In this document: positions 11,145 through 23,960 of the stretch, one piece after another
Layout of the letters: every line of letters starts with the position of its first letter
How positions within the stretch are numbered: the first letter of the stretch is position 1
Assembly (NCBI RefSeq): GCF_963576675.1
Contig: NC_088911.1
Coordinates: 82,489,256-82,553,255, forward strand
From: Euphorbia lathyris
Taxonomy: Eukaryota > Streptophyta > Magnoliopsida > Malpighiales > Euphorbiaceae
Length of the DNA stretch: 64,000 bases
Direction: 5' to 3'
Made by a program: the position numbers and the translations under genes
The notes under the pieces: model-generated
Database searches by the model: none
Seen by the model: the letters and a program-made list of their open reading frames with translations, nothing else
Told to the model about the DNA's origin: nothing

Positions 11145-14100
11145 CTACGGTTCTGACGTCGTATCATCTGCAAATTCAGATTCATTATAATGTGATTTTA
11201 GATTCAGTGTCGTTATGTTTTAGCACAAGATGATAAGAAAGAAGAGTAAGAACTAAGTACCTGAATTACTATCTTCATGCACATAGAAACTAGCAGCAAC
11301 AATTACATAACAAAGTATGAGCATTAGTCCTTTGAAGTAATTAGAGGTTCCTTCCTGCAAAACATACATATTATATTAGATTAGATTATCTATCTTGATT
11401 AAAAATGGCCTCCCCTCGCCTCCACCACAACTTGTCAAGTACAAACCTGCAGAAAGAAGGCTACAACTAGTACAGTTATGAAAAGAGTAGCTGTTTCAAA
11501 GAGCTGGAAGTTCAAATCCATAGGCTGCCCCATCACCCATCCAACAACCACACAGAAAGGTATCTGCAGTAACAACAACAACAATACCATATATTTCATC
11601 TAATCAAACAACCTGCACCCAAACTAATCTTTCATATAAAGTATTAAAACAAAGTTTCAAGGATCAAATTATGAAATTTTTAACACAAGGAAATTCGAAT
11701 AAGAAAAATTAAATTGCAAGATATAATTTCAAAATTGGCATGTCCCCTGACAAGGTGCAATGCTTTTTCTTTGGTGAGAAGGGAAGGGTTCCACATCAAG
11801 ACAATGAAACATTGGAATTGAGCTCTTCCTCAACTACACGGATACTATCCACAAAACCTATTCTCAGTTTCCCCCCTACACTATTCTTCTCCTAAAGACT
11901 CCAATGAAATCAACCCAGAAAGCAGCAGAAATCCAAATTAATGAAGGCCATACGAATGCAGGAAAAATTATATTGATCACTGCAACATAACCTCCATTCA
12001 CACTCAAAAAGTATCAAAACTAAGCGGGAAACCATCCAAAACAAACAAAAACTCTCAAGTCCTATACTCATGGATCTCGAATTGCATAAACAACACTTAC
12101 TGCAAACATGGATATCTGTGTTGATGAGCCTATTGCCACTCCCAATGATATATCCTGCACAGGAACTTACAGTTATATAATAGCACAGGAAAACAGGAAA
12201 ATATGGGAAGAAATGAAAAGAATAAGATCTTCCTACAAGTTTGTTTTTCATTGCAAACATGATAGCACTTGCATGCTCCGCAGCATTCCCCACAATTGGA
12301 AGCAAGATAACACCAATGAACGAAATTGGTATATCCCATGCAAGAGAGCAACCCTGCAGAATAATTATCCAACAGAAGGGGCTAATTAGCAAGTCACTAA
12401 GATAAAAACCAACAAAACCTTGATTTTTCAAAAATCTTGAAGTGAACTTATCGTTGACATTCTTTTGAAACATACTTTTCACTCTTATAATCATTGCGAA
12501 GACAGATGCTGACCATAAACAAATCCAAAGGATATATATAGGCAACTGGTGATTGCATATTGGTGCCATATCTCAAAAATGCAATTTAAGCAGTCGCATA
12601 AATTCTTTAGGTTAGACATACAAGTCTAGATTGTCTCAAAGAAACTCTGAGGTATCCACAAACTTATTTTCTTCCTATAACTTTGCCTAATATGAGGATT
12701 AGCTCATGTCTCAAACCTAACGAGAAATTGATGGATGTCCAATTAGCATTTTACTTCACGAAGGCCTATATTAGGAACTTTGACTAAAAAGCAGCATTAC
12801 CAACTTATGGTAAGGGCTCATAGTAATGGCACAGACTCATGGAAAAATGAAAAACATGTAACAGATAGATACCCATGGAAAAGCAAACAGTCACCCCAGA
12901 TGTATAATAAATATATCATTAAGTTGATTTCTGATCATCCGTGGAGGAATGACAGTGAAAGAATTCAATTCTTACCTCTATGGCATCAACCAAGTACTCT
13001 GATAGAACAGAGATCCCAGACGTCATTATTCCAAGCCAAACAATTGATTCCCACTTGGAAAGCTCTGGTATTTCATCATCAGCATCGCCATTATCTGCAC
13101 CCTCCTCATTCTCAGTTCCTTCCTGATTTCACACAGTTTATGACACCAATCCTGGGCCAGATGCTAAAGAAATAAAAGAATTTTGATTTTAAAAGAACAA
13201 CCAACCTCAGAAGGAGGAGAATATGTATCTGTTTGACCTCTTAATTGGAAAAAAAGGTAGCAGGCGTACACCACAAGCATAACACAACTGCTAAATCTTG
13301 AAAGAGCTAACTCTGACTTCCCATAATGCACCTCTGTGTGAGTATAGTGCAAGACAGCAGGAAAGAGCAGTCCCATTACAGCCATCAACAGTAATCCCGA
13401 ATTCACAACAGCAGTTGCCTGCATTTTGATCTTAGCTCAGCTATAGAAGAAAAGACAAGATAAAGAGCTGAAAAAACATTATATGGTTGGAAGAAAATCA
13501 AAATTGATATCATCATTTACCTTGTTAAAGACCTGTTCCTTTTTATGATGAACAAGCCCGCCACAAAAGAATGCACAGCCAAGCACCAGCAACATGTTTG
13601 ACAAAATTGAACCTAGTAATGACAACTGAACAACGCGTATCATATGACTTTTCAGTGCATAAATTGCAATAATTAGTTCCGTTGCATTTCCAAATGTGGC
13701 ATTGAGAAGACCACCAACTGCAGATACCATTCAACATTTCAAAAATTTGATTAATAAAAAAACATGTAGATGGAAGCTAATATTGAGATGAAACAGATTA
13801 TGCTAAACATTCTTACCTGTTGGTCCTGTATAAAAAGCCAGTTGCCTGTATCAGAGCGATAGGAAGGAATATTAGCAGCTAACAACTCATTATCGCATAC
13901 ATATTGAGGGAGAGAATAAATAGTCCTTACTCTGTGGCATAACCTAAACGCTCAGCCAAAGGTGTTATACTCAATAAACTCAGAGTGAAGACCCATCCCT
14001 GTAATAGAATTTAAAATGTCAATGAGAACAGACATCAGATAACAATGTCCAACAACATATAGAAAATTATAACTTACACTGTGCCCTGAAAATATGTGGA

Positions 14101-14335
14101 CAAGGATAGCAAGAGGCCCAAAGAGCATAAGCAAATTCAATTTACTAGAAAAAACTACAAGCTTCACACTCCTAAAGACAGTTTTCGTCCATCTCTTACT
14201 ACCAGCAGGATAACTAGAAGACACAGGTCCAAATTCAGCATGATTAGACTGCATCTTCTGGACTCCCGACTCTGGAATGAAAAGATTCTCCTCCTCAAAC
14301 TCGTCCACAGAACAATTTTCAGCAACTGAACCCAT
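11145..14335 (-). CDS. CAX: Vacuolar cation/H+ exchanger, CAX2/CAX5 type, 11 coding exons
   Basis: An antiporter that moves Ca2+ (or other divalent metals) into the vacuole against protons. Exons (complement): 14078-14335, 13931-13998, 13817-13845, 13521-13717, 13206-13418, 12976-13122, 12237-12353, 12101-12154, 11447-11563, 11261-11354, 11145-11167; 1317 nt, 438 aa. All introns have GT-AG ends and every junction keeps frame. The two CAX signature motifs are present: GNATE (residues 128-132) and GNAAE (326-330), one in each half, separated by an acidic stretch (about 256-275). The N-terminus ([14 protein letters not shown]) and [15 protein letters not shown] words fit group I-B (CAX2/5/6). 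The last exon is 23 nt; without that splice the protein would end SGT at 11253. An upstream exon could add 15 in-frame residues (see the 5' entry). Confidence 0.95.
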
Positions 14336-15345
14336 CTGTTCAAACTCTTTGATTAGAAATAATTATGTGCAATAACAAGCAAATTTTGCAATCAAAGCAC
14401 AAAGTTAAGCGTTGCTTTCACTAACAGAAAAGATGGGAGAAATAACAGAGGGAGCTTTTAAAAAAAAAAGTATAGTACATGAGAGAAGATTAAACATCCT
14501 GATAAGAGTTTTCACCATCAAATTTGATCAGAATATCAAAACAGTTTCTTAATAAGATGAAATAAGCAAGTGAGACTTACTTCAACTTGTGATTGAACTC
14601 CTACCACTTGTAACTTGTAATCCATCACCCGGATTTATATGGATAAATTTGTTCCCATATCCATGAATGGGATCCAAAGCATAGAGTGGTCACACCAATT
14701 TGTCAATCTCAAAAGAATCAGATCCTGGATTTACAAGCCAAGTTAATGCAACAAAACATGACAGTTGAAACCAAATTTCCAGACACTGAACATTCTCTTT
14801 AACATAAAACTAACCATCCTAAGTATCTCCTTTATCAAGGCAATGTACTAACCATCCAAGACGGAGGAGCCAATAATAATAGGGTAATTTTTTTTTTTTT
14901 TTTTTTTTTGAAGTTTTATTTGAAAAGTTCCAATAAAAATCCAATATTCTGAAAAGGAGATCTAAAAGAAAGCAAGAAATTTATACAAAAAAGACACATA
15001 AGAAAATGAAACCACAATTTATCCTCTTACAGAATTTCATCCATAAACGGATTATCCAATAACTAAAACCAGAAACCTAGTTGTGATATGAGATCAAATG
15101 GCAAAAAGCGATAAAAGAAAAGAAAGAAAGATAGAAGGGATCTGATCTGAGGAAAGAAACAAACCTTAGAGAGTGGGAGAGGAGAAGGAAGTAAGAAAAG
15201 GTGGGAATTGAAATGGAAAAAGCCGGAAGAAGAAAAACAAAATCGAGCAGCACCCGCATATAAGAAAGAAGATATTTTTGAGCTTGGATGAAAGAAGAAG
15301 CTGAAAATAGAAATGGAAATCAAATGAATTTCAGCAACGAGACCG
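14336..15345 (-). promoter_or_regulatory. CAX 5' untranslated exons and possible alternative start
   Basis: The annotated ATG follows directly after an acceptor-like TTTGAACAG, so an upstream exon is likely. One candidate, 14581-14625, ends at a strong GTAAGT donor, opens with an ATG, and is in frame with the CDS, which would add 15 residues (starting MDYKLQVVG). Further up, about 15168-15345 is pyrimidine-rich with a donor-like AAG|GTTTGT, fitting a first leader exon. A homopolymer run (14888-14909) lies between. Exon borders are inference from splice words; transcripts would decide. Confidence 0.5.
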
Positions 15346-15617
15346 TTCCATTGGATTCTTGTATTTTTGGAGAAACTGTCTGTGTTGATAATTGAATTCT
15401 CCGCTTATTTCGGGTTTTTCCTATTAATTTAGAGATATCATATTTGTTTAATTACTGTTTCTTACAGATTTAACAACATGCTTAAGTAGTAAATAGATTC
15501 CAAATATTTAAAATTAAGTAGTAGAAGTTTCCTGGAAGTTTCCCATATTCATAGATCCACGACTTCCCTCACCAGCCTGTTGCCTAATTTTTTTTGTTTA
15601 CATAACCGGCAAAACCT

Positions 15618-15972
15618 TTTTTTTTTTTTTTTAGTAAATTAAAAAGATTTAGCCAAAGTATGAGTCTACATTGCACGAACACGTTCATTGATAATGGACA
15701 CGGACACGAAAAGTAGAAACACTATTAATTAGAAGTGTCCGTGCAACATAGGTATGAATCATTTCAATAGCTTGTTGTCGCTCGAATCTAACCGAAAAAG
15801 GTCATTTTGGGGAAAAAGCGATAATATCTCCGAGCTCCGAACAATCCTTATTAGTGTAAAGAATAGCATCAATAATCAACTTGGAATGAGTCTCGAAGAT
15901 CACTCTTTGAAAACCGCAGCAAGATCCCAATCTATATCTTATGAGACAACCATAGCCTCACACTGGGTAGAG
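15618..15972 (-). mobile_element. LINE RNase H remnant
   Basis: On the minus strand, broken frames encode the second half of a LINE RNase H domain: WDLAAVFK, then VIFETHSKLIIDAI, CSELGDII, and FSVRFERQQA with an IHTYVARTLL tail (the usual sequence is FVRRQANxxAHxLAR). A T-run at 15618-15632 is the poly-A tail in this orientation. At least one frameshift and several stops are present. It abuts gypsy DNA and probably inserted into it. Confidence 0.65.
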
Positions 15973-16430
15973 TCAATCCTTCAACTTCAGTTGGATTTAG
16001 TTGATGAGAAGCCACGAGGGACTCTCCTACATCCAATTGTACTAGAAAATGATGGCAGGAGCTTTCGATAAGAAGGTAAAAGAAATCTTTATTACAATCG
16101 GAGACTTGGTACTAAAACAAATCAGACAGACACATATAGACCCAATAGGCAAGTTTAGACCAAATTGGAAGGTCAATTCATTGTAAAAAAGATTCTTAGT
16201 ATATGAGAAGTCAAATTAATAGCTATGAACGGTAACAAGTTCACCAAAGCCTACAAATCTATTCAAGTCTAAGAAATGCTTCTCTTGCAAAAAAAATAAA
16301 ATAAATAAATAAATAAAGAAAAAACTTGATAAGTTGAAAATCCATAAAAGGTGCCTATGCAACATTTAAAGACTTTTTAATGAGTGAAAATCCAAAAATG
16401 GCGCCTATTTGAAAATTTCGAGAACAAAAT
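15970..16430 (+). mobile_element. Ty3/gypsy (Tat-like) pol 3' remnant
   Basis: Plus-strand frames show the region after integrase: LDLVDEK near 16000, AFDKKVKE near 16060, GDLVLKQIR near 16105 and DPIGKFRPNW near 16145, which in Tat-lineage gypsy elements precede the pol stop. Beyond, words such as AAGTTGAAAATCC and AAAAGGTGCCTA (16330-16420) match the non-coding spacer typical of that lineage. Multiple frame breaks show it is dead. Confidence 0.65.
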
Positions 16431-17869
16431 CGAGAAAATAAAATAACTAAAGCATGAAAACGTGAAAGGCATATTTTTGTAATAGTAACTAGGAGTCTAA
16501 CCAATAAATAAGTCAAAGTATGTTTTTTAGGTGTTTCCTTTTAGCAAGACAGTTAAGAGTTGTGTATGAAATGTTTTTCGAGATGTAAAGAATACTTGCA
16601 TCAATAAATGTCACATTTCAAGGGAAAATACTAGTCTTTCACATAATAAATTACATTTATTAAATAAAGAAAAGAAATCTAAACAGAAAAATATATTCCT
16701 CATTTTTCATCTTGGTTCCAAAATCTTGATCTCTCTGCTCCATTGTTGTATTCTCTAGAGCTAATTTCAAACGAAGCATCTTCTTCCTATAATCAACATA
16801 AGTTGTGAATTCAAGTCCGAACTAAGGAATATAAGTAGTGGGGGGCCAAGACTCTACGATCCACATCAGTGTAAACAAGCCCGCTAACACATTGTGAGAT
16901 ATGCGTTTTCTCCTTCTAGTAAATTTAGATAGAGACTTCACCTCAATCTTATCAAGGACACCAACCCATCTTTGATGCATGTTTAGATGGAGAGCAAGTC
17001 TTGGAGGTTAGTAGCAAGTAGCATAGTGAAGTTCTACGCACCATATGAAATTATGCTTTACACCTATGATAGTCTGTTTCAGTCTATTAAACCGCTTTCA
17101 GTATTGAGTATGGAACTCGATTGAGAAATGACTATAGTGATGAGGTTTCTTTTCTTGTTAAAACAGTGCAGAATAATAAATTTTAACAGAACATGCATGG
17201 TAAGAACAGTTTACCTTACATCGAAGAATCGATCTACATGAGTCTCTAAAACGAGATTAGGAGATCACCAACGACGATCCCCTCTACCTTTACATACGCC
17301 AAAAACCTCTTAGTTAGATTGCAAGTGTGCTAGCACTTCTTTGATTCATCGTGGAATCAAATCACTCGAGTTCTTGCTTGAAGATGGTGTCTAAGGCTTA
17401 ATCTTTTTCTCGTAGAGAAAATCTCAGTGTATGATAAACTAGATTAGGATTAATATTTTCTAAAGTTATTATTTTTTATTTATATTTAGGTTAAGAATTA
17501 AACAATTCTAATTCATTAATTATTTATTTCAATTAATTATAAATTAATATAATTAATTTCCTAATTAATGAATAACAAAAAAATAAACGTAATTTGACAT
17601 ATAATGCGACACATACATTAGGACAGGGAGAAGGAGTCTTTTGAAAATTTCCAACTCTGATTTCCGATGAGATAAGATATTTTTCCTTTAAATTAATTAT
17701 ATTATTATCCTTTCCCTAAATAGATAATAACTAATAATAATTAATTAAATATTTATCTAATTACAATATCTAATATTATAATTATATATGTATCAGTGCA
17801 TCGTCATATCACAGTAATTCAAACTTTATTTTTAACCAAAAGAATAATGTTTGATTTCCATATTTTTTT
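16431..17869 (-). other. LTR-like repetitive DNA, unassigned
   Basis: No gene. On the minus strand, 17460-17150 reads like the transcribed part of a plant LTR: leader-like DNA followed by CGATGTAAGGTAAACTG and a TTATTATTCTGCACTGTTTT stretch. The part from 17470 is strongly AT-rich. It may be the host sequence into which the LINE at 17870 inserted. No repeat pair or primer site was found, so this is low confidence. Confidence 0.3.
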
Positions 17870-17913
17870 TTGGTAGAAACAGGAAAGAAAACAAACCAAC
17901 ACCGAGACAAAAG

Positions 17914-20900
17914 CTAACCTGGGATCAGCCTAGGAAAGCTAACCCCAACTCTATCCTCTAAAAGGAGAGAAGAAAGATAGATAGGAGGATCAGAAAGGGT
18001 GGAAACACCTAACATCCTCTCGTGCCCAGCCGCCGCCAAGCGATCCGCAATTCGATTTTGTTCTCTGTAGATGTGGCTGAACTCTAAGGACTCAAAGGAG
18101 GAGCCAAGACTTCTTATTGCTTTGATAAGGTTCTGGCTACTAAGACAAAAAAGCATGATTATTAGAGATCATACTAATAGCCTCCATATTATCAGACTCC
18201 ACAGCAAGGCTTTTAATACCCAGATTTCTAGCAAGCTTGACTCCAGAAAGAATACCCCAAAGTTCTGCTGAAAAGGATGAGCCCAAACCCAGGTTATGGG
18301 TGAATCTAGACAACCAGGCACCTCCCGCGTCCCTGAGCACGCCTCCAACCGCGATCTTTCCATTGTTGAGACAGGAGCCATCCGTGTTCAACTTAACCAC
18401 CCCATCCTTCGGCCTACACCACCCAACGAGTTGAACCTCTTTATTCTGGGTAGAATTGGCAAGGGGGTCCCCTTTGAAGCTCCTCGTAATGGTAAGGAGC
18501 TTTTTAGAGAAGAACTCGGGTAAGTTCTGAATAAAAACAGTCTTCTCACCAAAGATCTCCTCGTTTCTCCACTTCCAAAGTTGGTGGCAGATAATAGCAA
18601 ATAAAATGTCTCCCTGCTCCATGCTAGCCATTAACCTACCTTTAACCCAATTGGAGAGCCAGTCATTCTCAGGGTAGGCAAAGAAGGAGGGGAGAATGTG
18701 GTGCGGAAGAACTTTCTGCCAAACCTCCTTACTCTTAGGGCAGTCCCTAAGGGCATGGCACAAAGATTCAACTTGGCCTCTGCATCTACTGCAAGCACCT
18801 GAATCCGCCAAGTGACGTCTATGTCTATCCGAATTAGTCAGCAACCTGTCCTTGACTCCAAGCCACAGGAAGCTCCTCATTCGGTAAGGGATTTTCAGAG
18901 CCTAAATGGATTTCCAAGTGTCCGAAAGAGGGTCGGATCTGTCAAGAGTAAAAGCTTCAAAGGCAGACTTGCAAGAGTAAGCTCCATTTTTTGTCAGGGC
19001 CCAGCAATGCCTATCCTTGTCCTCCTCAAGGTTACTAATCTTCACTCCCCTGATTCTGAGGAGAGAATCAAGGCTCAAGAAGGAATCAAACATAGACCAA
19101 ATCCAGTCCCCATCAGAGTCCACCACATCGGCAATCCTCCAGTTGCGGAAATTGCTAGGCGGGGGAGAGCAGCAAACCTCTATAAGAGGTTTATCTCCGA
19201 TCCAGGTGTTATACCAGAAGCTTATAGACTTACCATTACCCACCTCCAGGCCAACCCCCGTGCAGAACTCAGCAAACACATCATTGAGCCCTTTCCAAAG
19301 GAAAGAACAATTGCCAATCCTCTCTTTAGGGCCCCCAAAGATTTTTTCCTTTCGATACTTGCCACAAAGCAATCGAACCCAAAGAGAAGAAGGGTTCTAC
19401 CACATTCTCCAGAGGAGCTTCATCAACAAGACCTTATTGTTATCTTTAGCTTGTCTGATGCCAAGACCCTCCCTGCTTTTAGGCTGGCAGACCTCCTTCC
19501 AAGGGACTAGGTGAATCTTCCTACCCTCTCCAGACTCACCCCAAAGAAAACGCCGGTTGATTTTATCAAGCTCATTGAGAACCGGCTCAGGCAACTTACA
19601 TGCTTGCATGATATCATTGGGAGCTGCGCAATTGACAGACTGAATTAAGGTTAGACGGCCAGCCAAGGAAAGAGAATTGGCCTTCCAACTAGCACACAAC
19701 CTATTAGTTTTGTCTAGAGTCTCCTTAAAGGAGGATTTGGAAACTTTGTCACTATGAAGGGGGATCCCAAGATACTTTCCCAAGGATTGGGTAAGAGGGA
19801 TACCCGAAAGATCGCTAAGCTTATTACAGAGGCTTCTATCCATGTTCTTAGAGCAAAGCATCCGGGACTTGTGGATATTGATCTTCTGGCCAGAAGCAAC
19901 GCAAAAGCACTCTAGGATATTCATGACCACACCAATTTGCTCCTCATTCTCTTCCACAAAGATCATCACATCGTCAGCGAAGAACAAGTGGGAAACAGGA
20001 GGGCAAACTCTGTTAATGGACACAGGATGGAGACCCTTATTCACAGCTTCTTGAATTAGCTGAGCCAGCCTTTCCATTGCTATCACAAAAAGGAAAAGGC
20101 TCATAGGATCTCCTTGACGGATACCCCTAGAAGGAGAAAACTCATCAGACATATCTCCATTGATCAGAACCTGGAAAACAGGAGAAGACACGCAACCTTC
20201 AATCAAACTCCTCCAGTTCTCAGGAATACCAGCTTTACTTAAGCTATCCAAAAGAAAGCTCCAGTTTAAACGATCATAAGCTTTCTCCAGATCAAGCTTG
20301 AGAGCCACGATCCCTTTCTACCCTTCCTCATTTTCATGGAATGGACCATCTCCTGGGCAATTACCACATTGTCCATCATTTGCCTACCAGGAACAAAGCT
20401 ACCTTGATTTTGGCTAATAATCTCAGGAAGGATCCGCCGGATCCTATTCGCCACAATCTTAGTGATAGCCTTGTATAAAACATTACATAGGCTGATCAGC
20501 CTCATTTGTAAAAAGGAGGAGGGCTTTTCAACCTTAGGGATCAGAACCAGGAGGGTTTTATTCACCAGGCTAATCTTATTGGAACCGCGGAAGATTCCAA
20601 AGATAAAATTATAGACACCTTCCTTCACCGAGTCCCAGTGTTTATGGTAGAAACTAGCAGGGATACCATCGACCCCTGGAGCTTTAGTAGCTCCAATACT
20701 GGTGAAGGCAAGATCAATTTCTTTCCGGTCGATAGGATGAAAGGCATCAACAATTACCTCCTCCTCCAGCCTAGGAAAGGTGACCCCAGAGTGGGCTTTG
20801 TCCAGATCCACAACTTCCTCTTTAAAGAGGTTTTTATAGAACTCAAGAGCAAGGCGACGAATATCTTCTTCCTCATAAATCCAGTCACCATTAGAATCTT

Positions 20901-22013
20901 TAATAGCATCGATCCGGTTCCTTTGCCTTCTAATAATAGTAGAAAGGTGGAAGAATCTGGTGTTCCGGTCACCATCCTTAATCCAAGCCTTCCTAGATTT
21001 CTGGAACCAAAGGAGCTCTTCCTGTCTAAGGACCGCTTCCAGCTCGTTCTGGAGAGATCTAAGATGACAATTCATACTGTGGTCAAAACGGATCTCCAAA
21101 CAGCATTGAATGCCTTCCATCCTCCTTAAGAGTTTATTTTTCCTTCGGATAATATGGCCAAAGATGTTTTTATTCCATCCCACCACATTTCTTCTAAACT
21201 CCTCAGCAGCAAGGAGAACATTAGAATGGGGTTGCCAATTATCCTTAACAAAGTTCCTGAACTCATCAGGATGGGTGTCCCAAGCAACAAGGTACCTAAA
21301 CGGTCTATTCCCTTTGGGCCGATGACCTTTAACCAGCTTAACGAGGATATGACTATGGTCCGAGTGGCGAAAAGGGAGGTTCAGCACGTTTACCTCAGGA
21401 AATCTATAGATCGCCGCTACATTCGCATACACTTTATCCAACCGGACAAACACGTTGTTCCTTTTCCAGGTGAACTTGTGGCCAGCCGCACCAAGGTCCG
21501 ATAGCCCGTAAAGATCCATATTCTGCTTATGGTTAAGGCACCGGTTGATATAATGATTGCCCCCCCTTTCTGATCACTCATCCGGGCAATATCATTAAAG
21601 TCACCAGCGACCAACCAAGGATCCATTATATTCGTACTAATAAAGAACAGGATCTCCCAAAGCCTCTTCCGGTTAGTCAGGATCGGATCGGCATAGACAA
21701 AGGACACAAAGAAAGGTTTGTTGCCAGGATAACACACCTTGCTATGAATGAATTGGTTATCAATAGTAATAATATCAATACTTACACGACCTGGCTTCCA
21801 AAAAAGCCAGATCCCCCCTGCTCGACCAGTCGCCTCCGACCTGACACACTTCCAATTCTTAAACTTTTTAACCACCTCATCTGCTTTAGAACCACTAACC
21901 TTGGTTTCAAGAAGAGCAAAACAAGAAGGGTTAAATTACTTAATAAGATCATTAACATGGATACGGGTTGCCTTGCTAGCCGCACCTCTAACATTCCAAA
22001 CAAAGAAGTCCAT
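17914..22013 (-). pseudogene. LINE ORF2: endonuclease, reverse transcriptase, RNase H (broken)
   Basis: The ATG at 22013 starts MDFFVWNVRG, the usual start of the apurinic endonuclease domain; VAGDFNDI near 21600 and RHSDHS near 21365 are further endonuclease motifs. Reverse transcriptase shows LDLEKAYDR near 20295, GIRQGDP near 20120 and the catalytic FADDVMIF near 19980. Next come a WxxL-type zinc region (about 18770-19370) and RNase H (KLNTDGS near 18375, VESDN near 18205, HIYREQNRIADRLAAAG near 18060), ending SFPRLIPG. Lesions: stops near 21938, at 19397 and at 18902, and frame changes near 21500, 20300 and 18150. It cannot make a full protein. Confidence 0.92.
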
Positions 22014-22046
22014 CAGAAGGAAGACAACTGATCACAGGCACACACC

Positions 22047-23960
22047 CTAGAGCAGGTATTTATTCGGGGCTCCTGAGAGCCTAGAAGAGGTGCCAGCCGG
22101 CCCTCTTTTATCCCAAGAATCCAAAGAACCAAGGTTCTTTTTAAGGTTAGCCTTAGGTTTCTTCAAAAGAGACTTATTAACTCCTATAGACTTCCCAATT
22201 AGGGGGTCTACAAGGGGATTCAGGACACTAACCTCATTAAGCTTTGCTTTCCCTGTCGAGCCAGTGATCTGGGATTTCCCCTTGGCATAAGCTTTGGGAT
22301 CGAAGAGAGGATTAATAGAGTCACCAAGGATGGTAGCTGGCTCAGCAGATTCCAGGCTTGGCATACTTAACTCCATGTGTTCAGCTGGTAACTCCGAATC
22401 CTGACCATCCACAATAGACAGGGCTCCGAATCTAGATCCTGAACCGGAAGCTGAGTCCCTACCAACACCACTTTTAGTATCAGGAGGCCTAGCCTTGATC
22501 TCAGGAGCAATTTGGAGAGAGGTCATCTCCTTGCTGATGTTTGGAACTTGATTCCGAGAAGCATAAGCACGTGGCTTCCTTCGGGCTGGCCTTTTGGCCA
22601 ACATCCATGGCCCAAAATTCTTCTCCTCACCTTTGCTACCTTCATCTCTGCCTATGATAGGCACCACCACCTCCTCGACCACTTTCCTTCTTCTGGGGCA
22701 GCCATCATAGGTATGGCCAAACATACCGCATTCATAGCAGATATTGTGAATACCTTCGTATTCAATATAAAAGACCTTATTCTGAACGGAGAATTTAGAC
22801 AGAAGAGGCTTAGCAAGATCAATGTCAATACAAACCCTGGCAAACTTGCCTCTTTCTGCCCCCACGGTAGTCTTGTCAACGTGGTGAACTTTCCCAACCA
22901 GGCCACCAATCTTATTCAGAAATCTTTCATTATAGTATTCAATGGGTAGACCTGGGAATCTAACCCAAGTAAGGATCCTATTAACAGAGCAATCATGCGG
23001 ATTAAAATTTGGTACCCAAGGCCTCAGCGCTAAAACATGATTGGATATGATATAAGGTCCACCATTGATCACTAAATTGTAATCTTCTGCCCTTGTAAAT
23101 TTTATGACATAATAGTCATTCTCCAGATCCGTGATGGTAACCTTCCCTTTCTTTGCCCATTGGGCCTGGATCCTCTGGGCAAAGTAATTGAAGCTTATCC
23201 TTTTCCCAAGAACAGTGACAATTAAGGAGAGTTTCCATTTGGATCTAAGAACCCGATTGTCTTCCGATGAAAGCCGGATAACAGGACACAAAGGGTCCTC
23301 TTGCTCACCATCCTCAATATCTGAGTCAGAAACATCTCCCTCAGAAACCTCCTCGATAATGTCATCCTCAATCATGGGTTCTTCCTCTACCACCCCCATT
23401 ACATTGTCTTTCCAGGATAAATTCCCCAGCCCTAATCCAGGGTTACCATGAATACTGGGATTAGACCTAGGAACTGAGATTTTTAGGCAAGCAGCCCCCT
23501 GGGCCAAAGCCCCGCTCAATGGGGGAGCCACAAAATCCCCAACATCCCTAAACTCCGTGCCATCCTTCGGGGCCTCGCCTTGGGCATCCACCTTTAGTGC
23601 CGGCAACCCCGCGTCGCTGCCTACACTCGTAGCAGCGCCAGGCAAAGGCCTATCGCCCTCCCCAGCCGGGGCGATAAAATCCGCAACGCAGGCCAAGGAT
23701 CCCGCCCCCCGCTCATGCTCTCCCTCTCCTGCAGCCGGCAGAGAAACGGAGCCAGCGCTCCCGCCTACACCATCAACTAGTCCCAGCGCCCCCGAAGCCG
23801 CGGCCGTAATCTGGCCACACTCCGAGCCACCAAGCCCCGCCCCAGTAACGCCTTCCTCCGGAACAGAAACCCGTTCCCTCGACCTTTCATGGATACGGTC
23901 GGTACTGAACCATCTAACCCGCGGAGAAATATCCGCCGATCTCCTAGCCTCCTCCGCCAA
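22047..23960 (-). CDS. LINE ORF1: RNA-binding protein with CCHC knuckle
   Basis: An uninterrupted frame of about 637 codons (first base taken at 23960; the frame is open a little further up, so the true N-terminus is unsure). The N-terminal third is Gly/Ala/Glu-rich. The middle has the DUF4283-type domain of plant LINE ORF1 (SFNYFAQRIQAQW near 23180 and WVRFPGLPIEYYNERFL near 22930), followed by a zinc knuckle CYECGMFGHTYDGC (C-x2-C-x4-H-x4-C) near 22700-22740. Such proteins bind the LINE RNA. It stays open while ORF2 is broken in six places. Confidence 0.85.
   Translation of the reverse strand: MAEEARRSADISPRVRWFSTDRIHERSRERVSVPEEGVTGAGLGGSECGQITAAASGALGLVDGVGGSAGSVSLPAAGEGEHERGAGSLACVADFIAPAGEGDRPLPGAATSVGSDAGLPALKVDAQGEAPKDGTEFRDVGDFVAPPLSGALAQGAACLKISVPRSNPSIHGNPGLGLGNLSWKDNVMGVVEEEPMIEDDIIEEVSEGDVSDSDIEDGEQEDPLCPVIRLSSEDNRVLRSKWKLSLIVTVLGKRISFNYFAQRIQAQWAKKGKVTITDLENDYYVIKFTRAEDYNLVINGGPYIISNHVLALRPWVPNFNPHDCSVNRILTWVRFPGLPIEYYNERFLNKIGGLVGKVHHVDKTTVGAERGKFARVCIDIDLAKPLLSKFSVQNKVFYIEYEGIHNICYECGMFGHTYDGCPRRRKVVEEVVVPIIGRDEGSKGEEKNFGPWMLAKRPARRKPRAYASRNQVPNISKEMTSLQIAPEIKARPPDTKSGVGRDSASGSGSRFGALSIVDGQDSELPAEHMELSMPSLESAEPATILGDSINPLFDPKAYAKGKSQITGSTGKAKLNEVSVLNPLVDPLIGKSIGVNKSLLKKPKANLKKNLGSLDSWDKRGPAGTSSRLSGAPNKYLL

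Noticed and set aside
11910..12569. Open frame of 219 codons on the minus strand
   Set aside because: Runs through CAX exons 7-8 and their introns; only the spliced pieces match the family.
15063..15323. Frame of 86 codons on the minus strand above CAX
   Set aside because: Lies in the inferred pyrimidine-rich 5' leader; no domain.
17840..17880. Target duplication for the LINE at 17870-23985
   Set aside because: ATGGAAATCAAA beside the A-tail and ATGGAAGATTGG near the 5' end look alike at first, but the second lies within the ORF1 reading frame and the match does not extend.
18812..19510. Open frame of 232 codons on the plus strand
   Set aside because: Antisense to the LINE ORF2 RNase H and zinc regions, whose minus-strand motifs are clear.
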